Below are positions 35,207 through 44,190 of a stretch of 64,000 nt of DNA, one piece after another (positions within the stretch are counted from its first letter, which is position 1; each line of letters opens with the position of its first letter). Source of the stretch: JAAYPI01 sp963668615 (GTDB lineage Bacteria > Bacteroidota > Bacteroidia > Bacteroidales > Paludibacteraceae); contig CAXXCL010000001.1 in assembly GCA_963668615.2 (NCBI GenBank), forward strand, positions 186,001 to 250,000, in the 5' to 3' direction. A program made the position numbers and the translations under genes. The notes under the pieces were generated by a model. The model searched no databases. It was not told the origin of the DNA and saw nothing but the letters and a program-made list of their open reading frames with translations.

Positions 35207-36208
35207 TCACTTTACAGCATCATATCCCCACTTAAGATAGACACTACCCCATGAAAAACCAGCACCAAAAGCAGCAAGAATAATATTGTCACCCTTTCTC
35301 AGTCTAGATTCAAAATCCCACAAACACAATGGAACAGATGCGGCTGAGGTGTTACCAAAATTTTCTATATTTATCAATATCTTCTCTTTAGGTAAATCTA
35401 TTCTCTTGCCTACAGCTTCTATAATTCTCATATTAGCTTGATGTGGAACAAACCAAGACAAATCAGCGGCAGTGAGATGATTACGTTTCATTATTCCTTC
35501 AGTTACTGCAGACATGTCAGACACTGCATGCTTAAATACAGCAGGACCTTCTTGATACACAAAATGCTCCCTATTTGTAACAGTTTCTATGCTCGCAGGA
35601 CGCTCAGATCCTCCGGCCTTTTGATGCAAATAGCTTTGTCCTAAACCGTCAACACGCAAAAAAGAATCAATCACCCCAAGATCTTCGGTAGTTGGTTCTA
35701 ACAAAACAGCAGCAGCTCCATCACCAAACAAAGGACAAGTAGTTCTATCTTCATAATTGGTTATAGCAGACATTTTTTCAGCTGCCACCAAAATAATTTT
35801 TTTGTATCTACCTGACTCTATAAGTGCCGAGCAATTTTCTAAGCCAAAAAGAAACCCTGAACATGCTCCGGCTAAATCAAAACTATACGCAGATTTTAGT
35901 CCTAAAGCACCACAAATAAGGGAAGAATTGGATGGAAAAACGAAGGAAGGCGTCGACGTGCAACAAACAACAAGGTCTATTTCTTTCAAATTGACATTTG
36001 TCTTTTCCACTAACTCTTCCACAGCCTTAATTCCCATGTATGCAGACCCTTTTTTTTCTCCCAAAATATGTCGAGTCTTAATTCCAATACGCGTCATTAT
36101 CCACTCATCGTTTGTATCCACCATACGACTCAACTCTTCATTATCTAAAATGGTATCGGGAACATATCCACCTATCCCAGTAATTACTGCTTTTATTTTT
36201 TTTTCCAT
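35207..36208 (-). CDS. fabH: 3-oxoacyl-ACP synthase III
   Basis: Condenses acyl-CoA with malonyl-ACP to start fatty acid elongation. The protein has 333 residues, full length. The Cys-His-Asn triad is visible: C116 in LAGACSGF, His in WFVPHQANMR near 258 and Asn in ENFGNTSAASVP near 288. It follows rpmF by 78 bases in the common bacterial arrangement DUF177-rpmF-(plsX)-fabH. plsX is missing from the usual place. The unit ends with a strong hairpin downstream. Confidence 0.96.
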   Translation of the reverse strand: MEKKIKAVITGIGGYVPDTILDNEELSRMVDTNDEWIMTRIGIKTRHILGEKKGSAYMGIKAVEELVEKTNVNLKEIDLVVCCTSTPSFVFPSNSSLICGALGLKSAYSFDLAGACSGFLFGLENCSALIESGRYKKIILVAAEKMSAITNYEDRTTCPLFGDGAAAVLLEPTTEDLGVIDSFLRVDGLGQSYLHQKAGGSERPASIETVTNREHFVYQEGPAVFKHAVSDMSAVTEGIMKRNHLTAADLSWFVPHQANMRIIEAVGKRIDLPKEKILINIENFGNTSAASVPLCLWDFESRLRKGDNIILAAFGAGFSWGSVYLKWGYDAVK

Positions 36209-36286
36209 ACGTCAAATTATTATAAAAAAAGACCGACCCTAATCCTCCTGACCAAGGCTATCAACTTTTATAAAAAAATCATGATT

Positions 36287-36472
36287 TTATGCATTAACTG
36301 CTTTTTCTACGGCCAATTTGCCTCTATAATAGCCACATTCTCCACATACGGTGTGATAAATATGCAAAGATCCGCAGTTGGAACATGCTGCCATTGTAGG
36401 TGCTACTGCTTTATCGTGAGTTCTTCTTTTAGCAGTTCTGCTTTTTGATTGTTTTCTTTTTGGATGTGCCAT
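36287..36472 (-). CDS. rpmF: 50S ribosomal protein L32
   Basis: A 61-residue protein of the large subunit. The basic N terminus MAHPKRKQSKSRTAKRR is followed by a zinc ribbon with CSNC (about 35-38) and CGEC (48-51), so this copy is the zinc-binding form. It lies 19 bases after the DUF177 gene, the standard partner, and before fabH. Confidence 0.96.
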   Translation of the reverse strand: MAHPKRKQSKSRTAKRRTHDKAVAPTMAACSNCGSLHIYHTVCGECGYYRGKLAVEKAVNA

Positions 36473-36491
36473 CTCTTTATGTATTTAGATA

Positions 36492-37019
36492 TTAATTATT
36501 CTTTTTTATTGATTTCAGAATATCCCATCTTGGATCTATCTGAGTATTTTCCTCATTGTCTCTTATATCAGCAGAATAAACTCGCAATTTTTCTTCCATT
36601 TCGGGATTACAGCCCCCTTCCGAATGAATATGTTGCATTGGAATTGATAAATTGATAAATTCAAACATATACCAAGCAACGTTCACAAATCCATCAATTT
36701 CAGGGACAACAATCAATTCATCACTTTCTTCACGGTATTCCTCTCCAAACTTTACAACTAACCTATTCTCTGATAAGACAGGCTGCTTCATCAATTCCAA
36801 GCACCGATCACAAGGGACAAGAACATATCCGGAAAAACTAAATTTCAGTTCGTAAGAATCGCTTTGCTTCTGAACAACGACGTGCGACTTCACCTCTCCT
36901 CCCTCTATATCAGAGTCTCCTATATTAGAAAAATAATAGCTACCCAAGTCATAATCATATTCAGCACTGAATGTGGTCATACTTTTCAAGGGGACATCAT
37001 ATATTCTTAGTTCTGACAC
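36492..37019 (-). CDS. DUF177/YceD-family protein
   Basis: A 175-residue cytosolic protein of the YceD family, encoded beside rpmF in most bacteria and linked to 23S rRNA processing or accumulation in some species. The family's CDRCLE Cys pair is present near residue 74. The second Cys pair seen in many homologues is not found; only a lone Cys occurs near GGCNPEMEE. It is the first gene of the DUF177-rpmF-fabH unit, with a good -7 box right upstream. Confidence 0.88.
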   Translation of the reverse strand: MSELRIYDVPLKSMTTFSAEYDYDLGSYYFSNIGDSDIEGGEVKSHVVVQKQSDSYELKFSFSGYVLVPCDRCLELMKQPVLSENRLVVKFGEEYREESDELIVVPEIDGFVNVAWYMFEFINLSIPMQHIHSEGGCNPEMEEKLRVYSADIRDNEENTQIDPRWDILKSIKKNN

Positions 37020-37042
37020 AGCTATAGTCTATAAAAGTGGGG

Positions 37043-37075
37043 CAAAGTTACTAATTTTTACTTTACTTAAACAAA
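37043..37075 (-). promoter_or_regulatory. promoter of DUF177-rpmF-fabH
   Basis: On the minus strand TTTG (37072-37075), a 21-base spacer and TAACTTTG (37043-37050) fit the Bacteroidota consensus apart from slightly long spacing. The -7 box is 24 bases upstream of the start codon. Confidence 0.55.
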
Positions 37076-37210
37076 AAAATGAGCCTTTTTAGGTTTGTTT
37101 TATTATAAAATAACATAAATAATTGCAAATCTGATACTTATGACTTTTTATCAAAAAGAATATTTTAAGAATATTTTTACAACCAGGCAATTCTTTAAAG
37201 AGCCAAGAAA

Positions 37211-38359
37211 TCACTTTACAGTCTCCTTATAGAAAACTATTCTAAATGTCGTTCCTTTACCAACCTCTGTCTTTTTTACAAAAATCTTGCCTTTGTGATA
37301 ATCTTCCACAATACGTTTTGCCAAAGATAAACCTAAACCCCAGCCTCTTTTTTTAGTAGTAAATCCGGGATTAAATATTCTTCGCATATTTTTTTTGGTC
37401 ATTCCTTTTCCGGAATCGGCAACGTCTATTCTTATCTCCTTTCCTCTGGACAGAAGAGATATGTTTATTTTTCCCTCCCCATCCATTGCATCTACTGCAT
37501 TTTTACACAAATTTTCGATTACCCATTCAAATAATGAAATATTAATATGACAAAAAACCTCTTCTTCCATATTTAGCTGAATGTCAACCTTCTTAGAAAG
37601 TCTTGCTCGAAGATATTGCAACGTATCTGCAAGAGCCTGGTTTAAATTTACCAACTCCAATTCCGTTTTTGATCCGATTTGAGAGAACCTCTCGGCAATA
37701 GTTCTTAATCTGTTCACATCTTTTTCCATTTCGAACAACAAAGAATCTTCAGGATACTTCGTCTTTAGTATTTCTGTCCAAGCCATTAATGAAGATATAG
37801 GAGTCCCTAATTGGTGAGCTGTTTCTTTTGATAAGCCAACCCAAACTTTATTTTGCTCCGCCTTTTTTGTACTTAATAAAGCCCAAATAACAAAAACTAA
37901 AAATAAAAACACTGCTATCAACTGTATAAATGGAAAATAGGATAAGTAAGTCAGTAATAAAGAATTTCCATAATACAAACGCTGGATTTGATTATCTCCA
38001 AGATTAATCACGATTGGTGCATTTTCCCTTTTATAGTCAAGAATTAGAGCGGGCAATTCTTTCTCAGATTGAACATCTATATTTCTATACGAAAGAACAT
38101 TATCTTTAGCATCAACTAAAACTACCGGAATTGTTGTATTAGCCTCTATTACCTGTTGTACAAAAGTAATGTCACAATCTTCATTCATTCGAACAAGCTC
38201 TTTGGTTGCATTAGCCCATATTTCCATTCGGGTTTGTTCCTCCTTTGAAAGTCTTTTTACCAAACTCTCAGTAATAATAAACGAACCTACAGCAATAATC
38301 ACAGCCAACCCTGTAAAGAGCATTTTAAGTTTTTGACGAGCGTCATAAATAGAAGTCAT
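37211..38359 (-). CDS. membrane sensor histidine kinase (orphan)
   Basis: A 382-residue two-component sensor. It has an N-terminal membrane helix (about 13-33), a short extracytoplasmic domain of about 100 residues, a second helix (about 138-163), a phospho-acceptor helix with H182 in ETAHQLGTP, then the HATPase domain. That domain shows an N-box (ENLCKNAVDA), a G1 box (DSGKGM), an F-like region (NPGFTTKKRGWGLGL) and G2. There is no HAMP domain I can recognise. No response regulator is encoded nearby, so its partner is elsewhere. It is 82 bases downstream of rsgA. The stimulus is unknown. Confidence 0.92.
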   Translation of the reverse strand: MTSIYDARQKLKMLFTGLAVIIAVGSFIITESLVKRLSKEEQTRMEIWANATKELVRMNEDCDITFVQQVIEANTTIPVVLVDAKDNVLSYRNIDVQSEKELPALILDYKRENAPIVINLGDNQIQRLYYGNSLLLTYLSYFPFIQLIAVFLFLVFVIWALLSTKKAEQNKVWVGLSKETAHQLGTPISSLMAWTEILKTKYPEDSLLFEMEKDVNRLRTIAERFSQIGSKTELELVNLNQALADTLQYLRARLSKKVDIQLNMEEEVFCHINISLFEWVIENLCKNAVDAMDGEGKINISLLSRGKEIRIDVADSGKGMTKKNMRRIFNPGFTTKKRGWGLGLSLAKRIVEDYHKGKIFVKKTEVGKGTTFRIVFYKETVK

Positions 38360-38441
38360 AATGAATCTTTATGAGAGAAAGGGTTTTTAAAATCATTCCT
38401 ACGAGAATATAACGTTATCTTCACAAAAAAATTATACCGAT

Positions 38442-39362
38442 CTATCGATATTTTGAAGAATCTTTATTTTCAAATATACTTAAATAGCTGGTATAGCGGG
38501 ACTGACTAATTTGATGCTTTTCAACGGCGGACAAAACAGCACATCCAGGTTCGTTGATGTGTGTACAATTATAGAACTTGCAATCCTTCGATTTCTCAAA
38601 GATCTCAGGGAAATAATGACCAACTTCTGCCGGATCTACGTTTACAACGCCAAATCCTTTAACCCCAGGAGTATCTATTATATAACCTCCAGCGATGGCA
38701 AACATTTCAGAAAATGTGGTAGTATGTATTCCCTTATCATGGCTTTCTGAAACAATCCCTGTTCTTAGAGAAAGAGTTTTATCTATGGCATTTATCATAC
38801 TGGATTTGCCCACCCCCGAATTACCAGAAAAAAGAGTAACCTTATTTTCCAATTGCTGTTTTAGAGTATCTATTCCCTCTAATTTTTTTACAGACGTACG
38901 AATACACGGATAGCCTATATTCCCATACAAAAATTGCAAGGCATCTAAATATTTTATTTCTTCCAAAGAATAAAGATCTATTTTATTAAAAATCAAAACT
39001 ACAGGGATATTATAAACTCCTGCGGACACCAAAAACCTGTCAATAAACACAGTAGAAGTTTTCGGATGATTGATGGTTATCAATAGCATTGCCTGATCGA
39101 TGTTAGCAGCAATGATATGTGATTCTTTAGATAAATTAGGAGATTTTCTTATAATATAATTTTTTCTGTTACATATATCATAAATAAGAGATAACCCTTG
39201 TTCATTTTTAGTAACAAGAACTCTATCTCCAACTGCTACCGGGTTAGTTGTTCGAATATCTTTTACTCGGAAATTTCCCTTAATTTTGCACATGAGTATT
39301 TCACCTGTGTCTATTTTGACAGCATAACTACTCCCTGTATTTTTAACAACCAATCCTTCCAT
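38442..39362 (-). CDS. rsgA: ribosome small subunit-dependent GTPase A
   Basis: Late-acting 30S assembly GTPase, 306 residues. It has an N-terminal OB domain, then a circularly permuted GTPase domain in the order G4 (FNKIDL near 126), G1 (FSGNSGVGKSS near 178-188) and G3 (DTPGVKGFG near 228-236). The zinc domain follows, with C-x4-C-x-H-x5-C around CKFYNCTHINEPGC. Complete. It lies five bases after the Omp85-like gene and is probably cotranscribed with it. The function fits the ribosomal gene block next door. Confidence 0.96.
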   Translation of the reverse strand: MEGLVVKNTGSSYAVKIDTGEILMCKIKGNFRVKDIRTTNPVAVGDRVLVTKNEQGLSLIYDICNRKNYIIRKSPNLSKESHIIAANIDQAMLLITINHPKTSTVFIDRFLVSAGVYNIPVVLIFNKIDLYSLEEIKYLDALQFLYGNIGYPCIRTSVKKLEGIDTLKQQLENKVTLFSGNSGVGKSSMINAIDKTLSLRTGIVSESHDKGIHTTTFSEMFAIAGGYIIDTPGVKGFGVVNVDPAEVGHYFPEIFEKSKDCKFYNCTHINEPGCAVLSAVEKHQISQSRYTSYLSIFENKDSSKYR

Positions 39363-39367
39363 TTTTA

Positions 39368-40516
39368 TTAAAAAGCCTCCATGGCATCTATGTAAAATTG
39401 ATATCCTCCATAATTATTGAAAGCAAAATCTGCTCTTAAATTTACACGAGCATCATTTATCCGACAACGCAACCCTCCACCATAAGAAAATTTTATTTTC
39501 TGAATAATGGGATTATATATATTTACAACATCTCCTGTGGAACAAAAAAATGAAGCTTTTAATCTCTTCCAAAGAGGAACTCTGTATTCAGTTTGGAATT
39601 GAAAAAAAGTATTGTCTACAAACACTTTCTCTCTAAAGCCTCTCATATTATCTACGCCTCCAACAGAAGGCAACATCTGAAAGGGAATATCATTACCTAA
39701 ACGACAATCAAGATAAAGCTGATAGACAAACATCTGGCCTAAAAAAGTCGGGAAATATTGCCGAAAGTCAACATTGAATGAATTTACATTGAATGAACTT
39801 CCTATAAACTTATTGTAATTCAGGAATGCGACCTTAAAGAAGTTTCCATATTTCTGAGGATAAAACAAATTATCCCTAGTATCATATACTGATAAAACTC
39901 CTACACCAAACATAAAATAAGGACTCCATCCCGCATTGCCATAACGAGTAAATATTTCTTGTTTTGTTTCCGAGTAGGTTTGTCCATCAATAACATTTTC
40001 CCCCCGCAACATAAAAGAAAGCCCAAGTTGCCAATTTGCAGTAATAAAAGCAGATGGCTGAAAAGCCAGTTGAAAATTCCGAGCGACATAAGACTCTTTA
40101 TATTTTGTGGGAACATTTCCTATCCCATAATAAAAATCAGGATAGTATCTTATATTAATATTTCCAGCGAAAAAGAATCGTTCATTTTTCGTATAAAATT
40201 TCGGAGTAAGATTCGCCATAAACTGGTTACGAAAAGTATAAACAATACTTCCACCAAGACTACTAATTTTGCTTAAACTATTACTCTTGAGATAATATCC
40301 TCCAACAATTCCTAATGCGACACTCGTTTCTTCCTGATAATAACCCATTGGTACAATAAAAAGACTCTGCCTAATCAACGGATTTTCTTCACTTGATTTC
40401 ACAGTATCTTTTGCAACCGGAACAGGAGCCAAAGAATCTCGCTCAACCTCTATTTTGTCCTCTGCGAAAGTTATAGAACAGATAGACATAAAAAATAATA
40501 AAATAACGTTTCTCAT
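39368..40516 (-). CDS. Omp85/BamA-like outer membrane beta-barrel protein without POTRA domains
   Basis: A 382-residue outer membrane protein. I start at the ATG at 40516, which gives a clean signal peptide (MRNVILLFFM, cleavage near TFAED); a frame from 40531 adds five residues. The mature protein is almost entirely amphipathic strands with periodic aromatics, contains RGFREKVFVDN-like and GGVDNMRG segments typical of the Omp85 C-terminal barrel (bacterial surface antigen family), and ends in Phe. No POTRA domain precedes the barrel, so it is not BamA itself. The role is unknown. It is inserted between frr and rsgA. Confidence 0.82.
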   Translation of the reverse strand: MRNVILLFFMSICSITFAEDKIEVERDSLAPVPVAKDTVKSSEENPLIRQSLFIVPMGYYQEETSVALGIVGGYYLKSNSLSKISSLGGSIVYTFRNQFMANLTPKFYTKNERFFFAGNINIRYYPDFYYGIGNVPTKYKESYVARNFQLAFQPSAFITANWQLGLSFMLRGENVIDGQTYSETKQEIFTRYGNAGWSPYFMFGVGVLSVYDTRDNLFYPQKYGNFFKVAFLNYNKFIGSSFNVNSFNVDFRQYFPTFLGQMFVYQLYLDCRLGNDIPFQMLPSVGGVDNMRGFREKVFVDNTFFQFQTEYRVPLWKRLKASFFCSTGDVVNIYNPIIQKIKFSYGGGLRCRINDARVNLRADFAFNNYGGYQFYIDAMEAF

Positions 40517-40520
40517 AAAT

Positions 40521-40547
40521 AAAAAAACCATTCTTAAACAAGAATGG
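40521..40547 (-). terminator. frr terminator
   Basis: An eight-base perfect stem (40528-40535 with 40540-40547, CCATTCTT) has a four-base loop and seven T on the minus strand. It lies 45 bases after the frr stop and directly before the Omp85-like gene. Confidence 0.82.
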
Positions 40548-40555
40548 CAAAGTTA
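40548..40555 (-). promoter_or_regulatory. -7 box for the Omp85-like gene, abutting the frr terminator
   Basis: TAACTTTG on the minus strand fits TAnnTTTG. The predicted start of transcription falls inside the frr terminator stem, so a new transcript would not re-form that hairpin. No TTTG is present at -33. Confidence 0.4.
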
Positions 40556-40592
40556 TATTTTTATTTGAAAGGATTCGACTTTTTCTCACCAT

Positions 40593-41153
40593 TTACAAGG
40601 TCATTATTTCTTTTTCCTTCGCAGCAACCGATTCATCCACCTTCTTTATATACCTGTCATGAATTTTTTGCATGTCAGCTTCCGCATCTTTTGCGACATC
40701 TTCAGAGAGCCCTTCTTTTATTGCTTTTTTGACTAAATCAATAGCATCACGACGAGCATTTCTGACACTTATCTTTGCATCTTCCCCCTCTTGTTTTACT
40801 TGTTTTACCAAAACTTTACGACGGTCTTCTGTGAGTGGTGGTATTGAAAGACGAATAATTTCTCCATTGTTTTCAGGAGTAATACCGATTTCAGAGGTTA
40901 AAATTGCTTTTTCAATTTCACGAATAAGTCCTTTTTCCCAAGGCTGAATAGCAATAGTACGAGCATCTGGAGTAGTTAATGTTGCAACACTACTAATCGG
41001 AACCAAGCCTCCGTAATAAGCAACTCTCACAGCGTCTAATATACGCACACTGGCTTTTCCGGCTCTAATATGCACCAACGATTCATCCAAAAAGAAAATA
41101 GCACTTTCCATCTTTTCAGTAGCTTCATCCAAACACTTCTTTATTTCAATCAT
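40593..41153 (-). CDS. frr: ribosome recycling factor
   Basis: Splits post-termination ribosomes together with EF-G. The protein has 186 residues, normal length, with the two-domain RRF pattern. Recognisable segments are HIRAGKASVRILDAVRV (near 28-44), the domain II region around IQPWEK (near 73) and the basic helix VRNARRDAID (near 130-139). It follows pyrH by 22 bases, the common pyrH-frr pair, although the usual rpsB-tsf upstream partners are missing here. Confidence 0.97.
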   Translation of the reverse strand: MIEIKKCLDEATEKMESAIFFLDESLVHIRAGKASVRILDAVRVAYYGGLVPISSVATLTTPDARTIAIQPWEKGLIREIEKAILTSEIGITPENNGEIIRLSIPPLTEDRRKVLVKQVKQEGEDAKISVRNARRDAIDLVKKAIKEGLSEDVAKDAEADMQKIHDRYIKKVDESVAAKEKEIMTL

Positions 41154-41175
41154 ACAATCTTTTCTTGTTAAAATA

Positions 41176-41886
41176 TTAAATCTTTACTAAAGTTCCTATT
41201 TTCTCACCTTTAACGACCTTATTTAGGTTTCCGTACTCATCCATATTAAAAACATAAATCGGCATATTATTTTCCTTGCACATAGTAGTTGCTGTCAAAT
41301 CCATTACCTTCAAATTACGATTATATATCTCATCATAGCTAATTTCGTCAAACTTTGTTGCCGTTGAATCTTTTTCAGGATCCGCCGTATAAATTCCATC
41401 AACGCGGGTTCCCTTAAGCATAATATCTGCTCCTACCTCAATAGCTCGAAGAGAAGATCCTGTATCTGTGGTAAAAAATGGATTTCCAGTTCCTGCAGAA
41501 AATATCACGACTTCTCCGTTTTCTAAACATTCAACTGCTTTTTGTTTCGAGTAGAACTCTCCTATTGGTTCCATACGAATAGCTGTAAGAACACGAGACC
41601 TTACTCCAACAGATTGTAAGGCCGAATTTAAGGCCAAGCTATTAATAACGGTTGCCAGCATCCCCATTTGATCACCCTGAACTCGATCAACACCTTTAGA
41701 AACGCCACTTAAACCTCGGAAGATATTTCCTCCTCCAATAACAATGGCAACTTGAACTCCCAAATTGGATATTTCTTTAATTTGAATAGCATAATCAGCC
41801 AAACGGAGCTCTTCTATTCCATATTGCTGATTGCCCATCAAGGACTCCCCACTCAGTTTAAGCAATATTCTTTTGTACTTAACCAT
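41176..41886 (-). CDS. pyrH: UMP kinase
   Basis: Phosphorylates UMP to UDP, 236 residues from the ATG at 41886 (MVKYKRILLKLSGESL). An earlier in-frame ATG at 41931 falls inside the rplQ terminator and is rejected. Amino-acid-kinase motifs are present: KLSGESL near 8-14, IGGGNIFRG near 50-58, GTGNPFFTTD near 130-139 and the KGTRVDGIYTADP block near 160-172. It heads the pyrH-frr unit. Confidence 0.96.
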   Translation of the reverse strand: MVKYKRILLKLSGESLMGNQQYGIEELRLADYAIQIKEISNLGVQVAIVIGGGNIFRGLSGVSKGVDRVQGDQMGMLATVINSLALNSALQSVGVRSRVLTAIRMEPIGEFYSKQKAVECLENGEVVIFSAGTGNPFFTTDTGSSLRAIEVGADIMLKGTRVDGIYTADPEKDSTATKFDEISYDEIYNRNLKVMDLTATTMCKENNMPIYVFNMDEYGNLNKVVKGEKIGTLVKI

Positions 41887-41906
41887 ATCTATTAACAATT
41901 TAAAAG

Positions 41907-41914
41907 CAAAAATA
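41907..41914 (-). promoter_or_regulatory. pyrH promoter -7 box
   Basis: TATTTTTG on the minus strand fits TAnnTTTG, 20 bases before the pyrH start and just after the rplQ terminator. The -33 region has only an A/T-rich match. Confidence 0.45.
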
Positions 41915-41931
41915 CTATTTTTTTGACACAA

Positions 41932-41964
41932 AAAAAGGAATAAGTACGTTACTTATTCCTTTTT
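41932..41964 (-). terminator. terminator of the ribosomal supercluster after rplQ
   Basis: A 15-base perfect stem (41932-41946 with 41950-41964, GGAATAAGTA core) has a three-base loop. On the minus strand it is followed by T-rich sequence. It closes the rpsL-to-rplQ gene run. Confidence 0.9.
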
Positions 41965-41981
41965 CTTATTTTTCAAAAAGA

Positions 41982-42476
41982 TTACTCTACTGATTCTACA
42001 ATATTTTCGACTGTTCGTTCAGCTTCCGCCTCTGCTTTAATAGTAGTTGCGGTTGCTTTCTTACCAGCACGACGAGTCTTAGATGACTTTTTAGCTGTTT
42101 TTTCCTTCAACATATTCTCATTATAGTCCACTAATTCAATAAAACACATTTGAGCTGCATCCCCCAAACGATAACCAGTTTTCAAAATGCGAGTGTACCC
42201 TCCTGGTCGTTCTCCTACCTTTTGAGAAATCTCAGTAAACAGCGTTGTTATAGCCTGTTTATCTTGTAATTGAGAAAAAACGATTCTCCTAGAATGCGTC
42301 GTATCCTCTTTTGATTTTGAAATAATTGGCTCAATAAATTTTCTCAATTCTTTAGCTTTTGCCAAAGTTGTATTGATTCTTTTGTGTTGGATTAGAGAAA
42401 CTGCCATATTTGACAATAATGCGTCCCTGTGAGCTGTTTTTCTACCTAAATGATTAAATTTCTTATTATGTCTCAT
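41982..42476 (-). CDS. rplQ: 50S ribosomal protein L17
   Basis: Large-subunit protein of 164 residues. The first 115 residues are the L17 core (MRHNKKFNHLGRK opening, then RAGGYTRI-like turn at PGGYTRILKTGYR). The last 45 residues form a Lys/Ala/Glu-rich tail common in Bacteroidota. It is last in the cluster, eight bases after rpoA and followed by the terminator. Confidence 0.97.
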   Translation of the reverse strand: MRHNKKFNHLGRKTAHRDALLSNMAVSLIQHKRINTTLAKAKELRKFIEPIISKSKEDTTHSRRIVFSQLQDKQAITTLFTEISQKVGERPGGYTRILKTGYRLGDAAQMCFIELVDYNENMLKEKTAKKSSKTRRAGKKATATTIKAEAEAERTVENIVESVE

Positions 42477-42483
42477 TTTGTTT

Positions 42484-43476
42484 TTACTCTTTATCTAATT
42501 TATATTTTACAATATCCATGCCAAAAGAAAGGTTTAAACTTAACAATTTAGCATCTAGCTCTACCAATGATTTCTTTCCAAAATTCCTAAATTTCAACAA
42601 ATCATTTCTATTAAAAGAAACCAACTCTGCAAGCGTTTCTACATCTGCTGCTTTCAAGCAATTAAGTGCTCTGACAGACAAATCTAAATCCACTAATTTA
42701 GTTTTCAACAACTGACGCATATGCAAAGCTTCTTCATCAAATTCTTCAGCACTATCTCCATCAGTGAAATCGAAAGTAATCTTTTCATCAGAGAACAACA
42801 TGAAATGATGTATCAATATCTTAGCCGATTCCTTAAGGGCTTCTTTCGGATGAATAGATCCATCCGTATCTATTTCAAAAACCAACTTTTCATAGTCCGT
42901 CTTTTGTTCTACACGAAAGTTCTCAACCACGTACTTAACATTAACAATAGGAGTGAAAATTGAATCAATAGGAACAACAGATATGTCTTGATTTATAACT
43001 TTATTCTCTTCTGATGGAACATAACCTCTTCCCTTATTTATGCTCAATTCGATGTGAAATCCATACTGTGGATCAATATTACAAATTACTAGATCTGGAT
43101 TCAAAACTTCAAATCCAGTAAGATATTTACCGATATCTCCAGCTTTGAATATCGTCGATTTTTCAACATCAATCACCACTTTTTCGCTATCCACACCTTC
43201 TACAAGTTGTTTAAATCTAACTTGCTTCAAAGCAAGGATGATGTTTGTCACATCTTCCATTACTCCAGGAATGGAAGAAAACTCATGTTCTACACCTTCT
43301 ATTTTAAAAGAGGTTATCGCAAAGCCTTCTAAAGAAGATAACAAAATACGACGCAAAGCATTACCTATAGTAATGCCAAAGCCTGGTTCCAAAGGTCTAA
43401 ATTCAAACTTACCATGGGAGGAATCCGCTTCCAACATGATTACTTTTTCTGGTTTCTGAAATGCTAATATAGCCAT
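42484..43476 (-). CDS. rpoA: RNA polymerase alpha subunit
   Basis: Assembly and activator-contact subunit of RNA polymerase, 330 residues. The N-terminal dimer domain shows EPGFGITIGNALRRILLSS near 31-49. The C-terminal domain (about 250-325) has the helix-hairpin-helix pattern with RALNCLKAA and LLKFRNFGKKSL. The promoter-contacting Arg of RALN is retained. It is part of the alpha block rpsM-rpsK-rpsD-rpoA-rplQ. Confidence 0.98.
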   Translation of the reverse strand: MAILAFQKPEKVIMLEADSSHGKFEFRPLEPGFGITIGNALRRILLSSLEGFAITSFKIEGVEHEFSSIPGVMEDVTNIILALKQVRFKQLVEGVDSEKVVIDVEKSTIFKAGDIGKYLTGFEVLNPDLVICNIDPQYGFHIELSINKGRGYVPSEENKVINQDISVVPIDSIFTPIVNVKYVVENFRVEQKTDYEKLVFEIDTDGSIHPKEALKESAKILIHHFMLFSDEKITFDFTDGDSAEEFDEEALHMRQLLKTKLVDLDLSVRALNCLKAADVETLAELVSFNRNDLLKFRNFGKKSLVELDAKLLSLNLSFGMDIVKYKLDKE

Positions 43477-43487
43477 GGTCTCACTTA

Positions 43488-44093
43488 TTATTTAGAGTAT
43501 AACTCAACGATTAATTGTTCTTTAATATTTTCAGGAATTTCTTCGCGTTCTGGAACGTGTAAATATGTTCCTGACAAAGAAGATTCGTTCCATTCGATCC
43601 AAGGATATTTGCTATGATTGAATCCATTTAAAGATGCAGCAATAATTTCCATAGACTTATTTTTTTCACGAACAGCAATAACTTGTCCAGAACGAACATG
43701 ATATGAAGGAATATTGACTACTTTCCCATCGACTGTAATATGCTTATGACTGACCAACTGACGAGCTGCTGCACGAGTCGAAGCTAATCCTAAACGGAAT
43801 ACCACGTTATCAAGACGACACTCTAATAATTGCAACAAAATAACACCAGTTACACCTGGATTACTTTGAGCTTTTTCATAAAGATTTCGGAATTGTTTCT
43901 CTAAAACACCATAAGTATATTTTGCTTTTTGTTTTTCTTTAAGCTGAATTGCATACTCAGAGGTTTTCCTTTTTCTAGTATTTCCATGTTGTCCTGGAGG
44001 ATAATTTTTCTTAGATAATACTTTATCGGGTCCAAATATTGCTTCCCCGAATTTACGTGCTATTTTTGATTTTGGTCCAATATATCTAGCCAT
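43488..44093 (-). CDS. rpsD: 30S ribosomal protein S4
   Basis: Primary 16S rRNA-binding assembly protein, 201 residues. The ARYIGPKSKIARKFGE opening and an S4 RNA-binding domain with RLDNVVFRLGLASTRAAARQ (near 93-112) and the HITVDGK turn are clear. The N-terminal zinc Cys cluster found in some bacteria is absent. It stands between rpsK (97-base gap, the largest in this block) and rpoA. Confidence 0.98.
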   Translation of the reverse strand: MARYIGPKSKIARKFGEAIFGPDKVLSKKNYPPGQHGNTRKRKTSEYAIQLKEKQKAKYTYGVLEKQFRNLYEKAQSNPGVTGVILLQLLECRLDNVVFRLGLASTRAAARQLVSHKHITVDGKVVNIPSYHVRSGQVIAVREKNKSMEIIAASLNGFNHSKYPWIEWNESSLSGTYLHVPEREEIPENIKEQLIVELYSK

Positions 44094-44190
44094 TTGTTAT
44101 TCTTTTATTTTAATTTATACAAAGATGCCTTTTCTCTCTTCTTAACTCTATCACTAAATAGCAAAGAGAAAAATATCTAATCCACAATAA

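Noticed and set aside
35757..36242. 161-residue plus-strand frame opposite fabH
   Set aside because: fabH has its full catalytic triad on the minus strand; the frame shows no recognisable feature.
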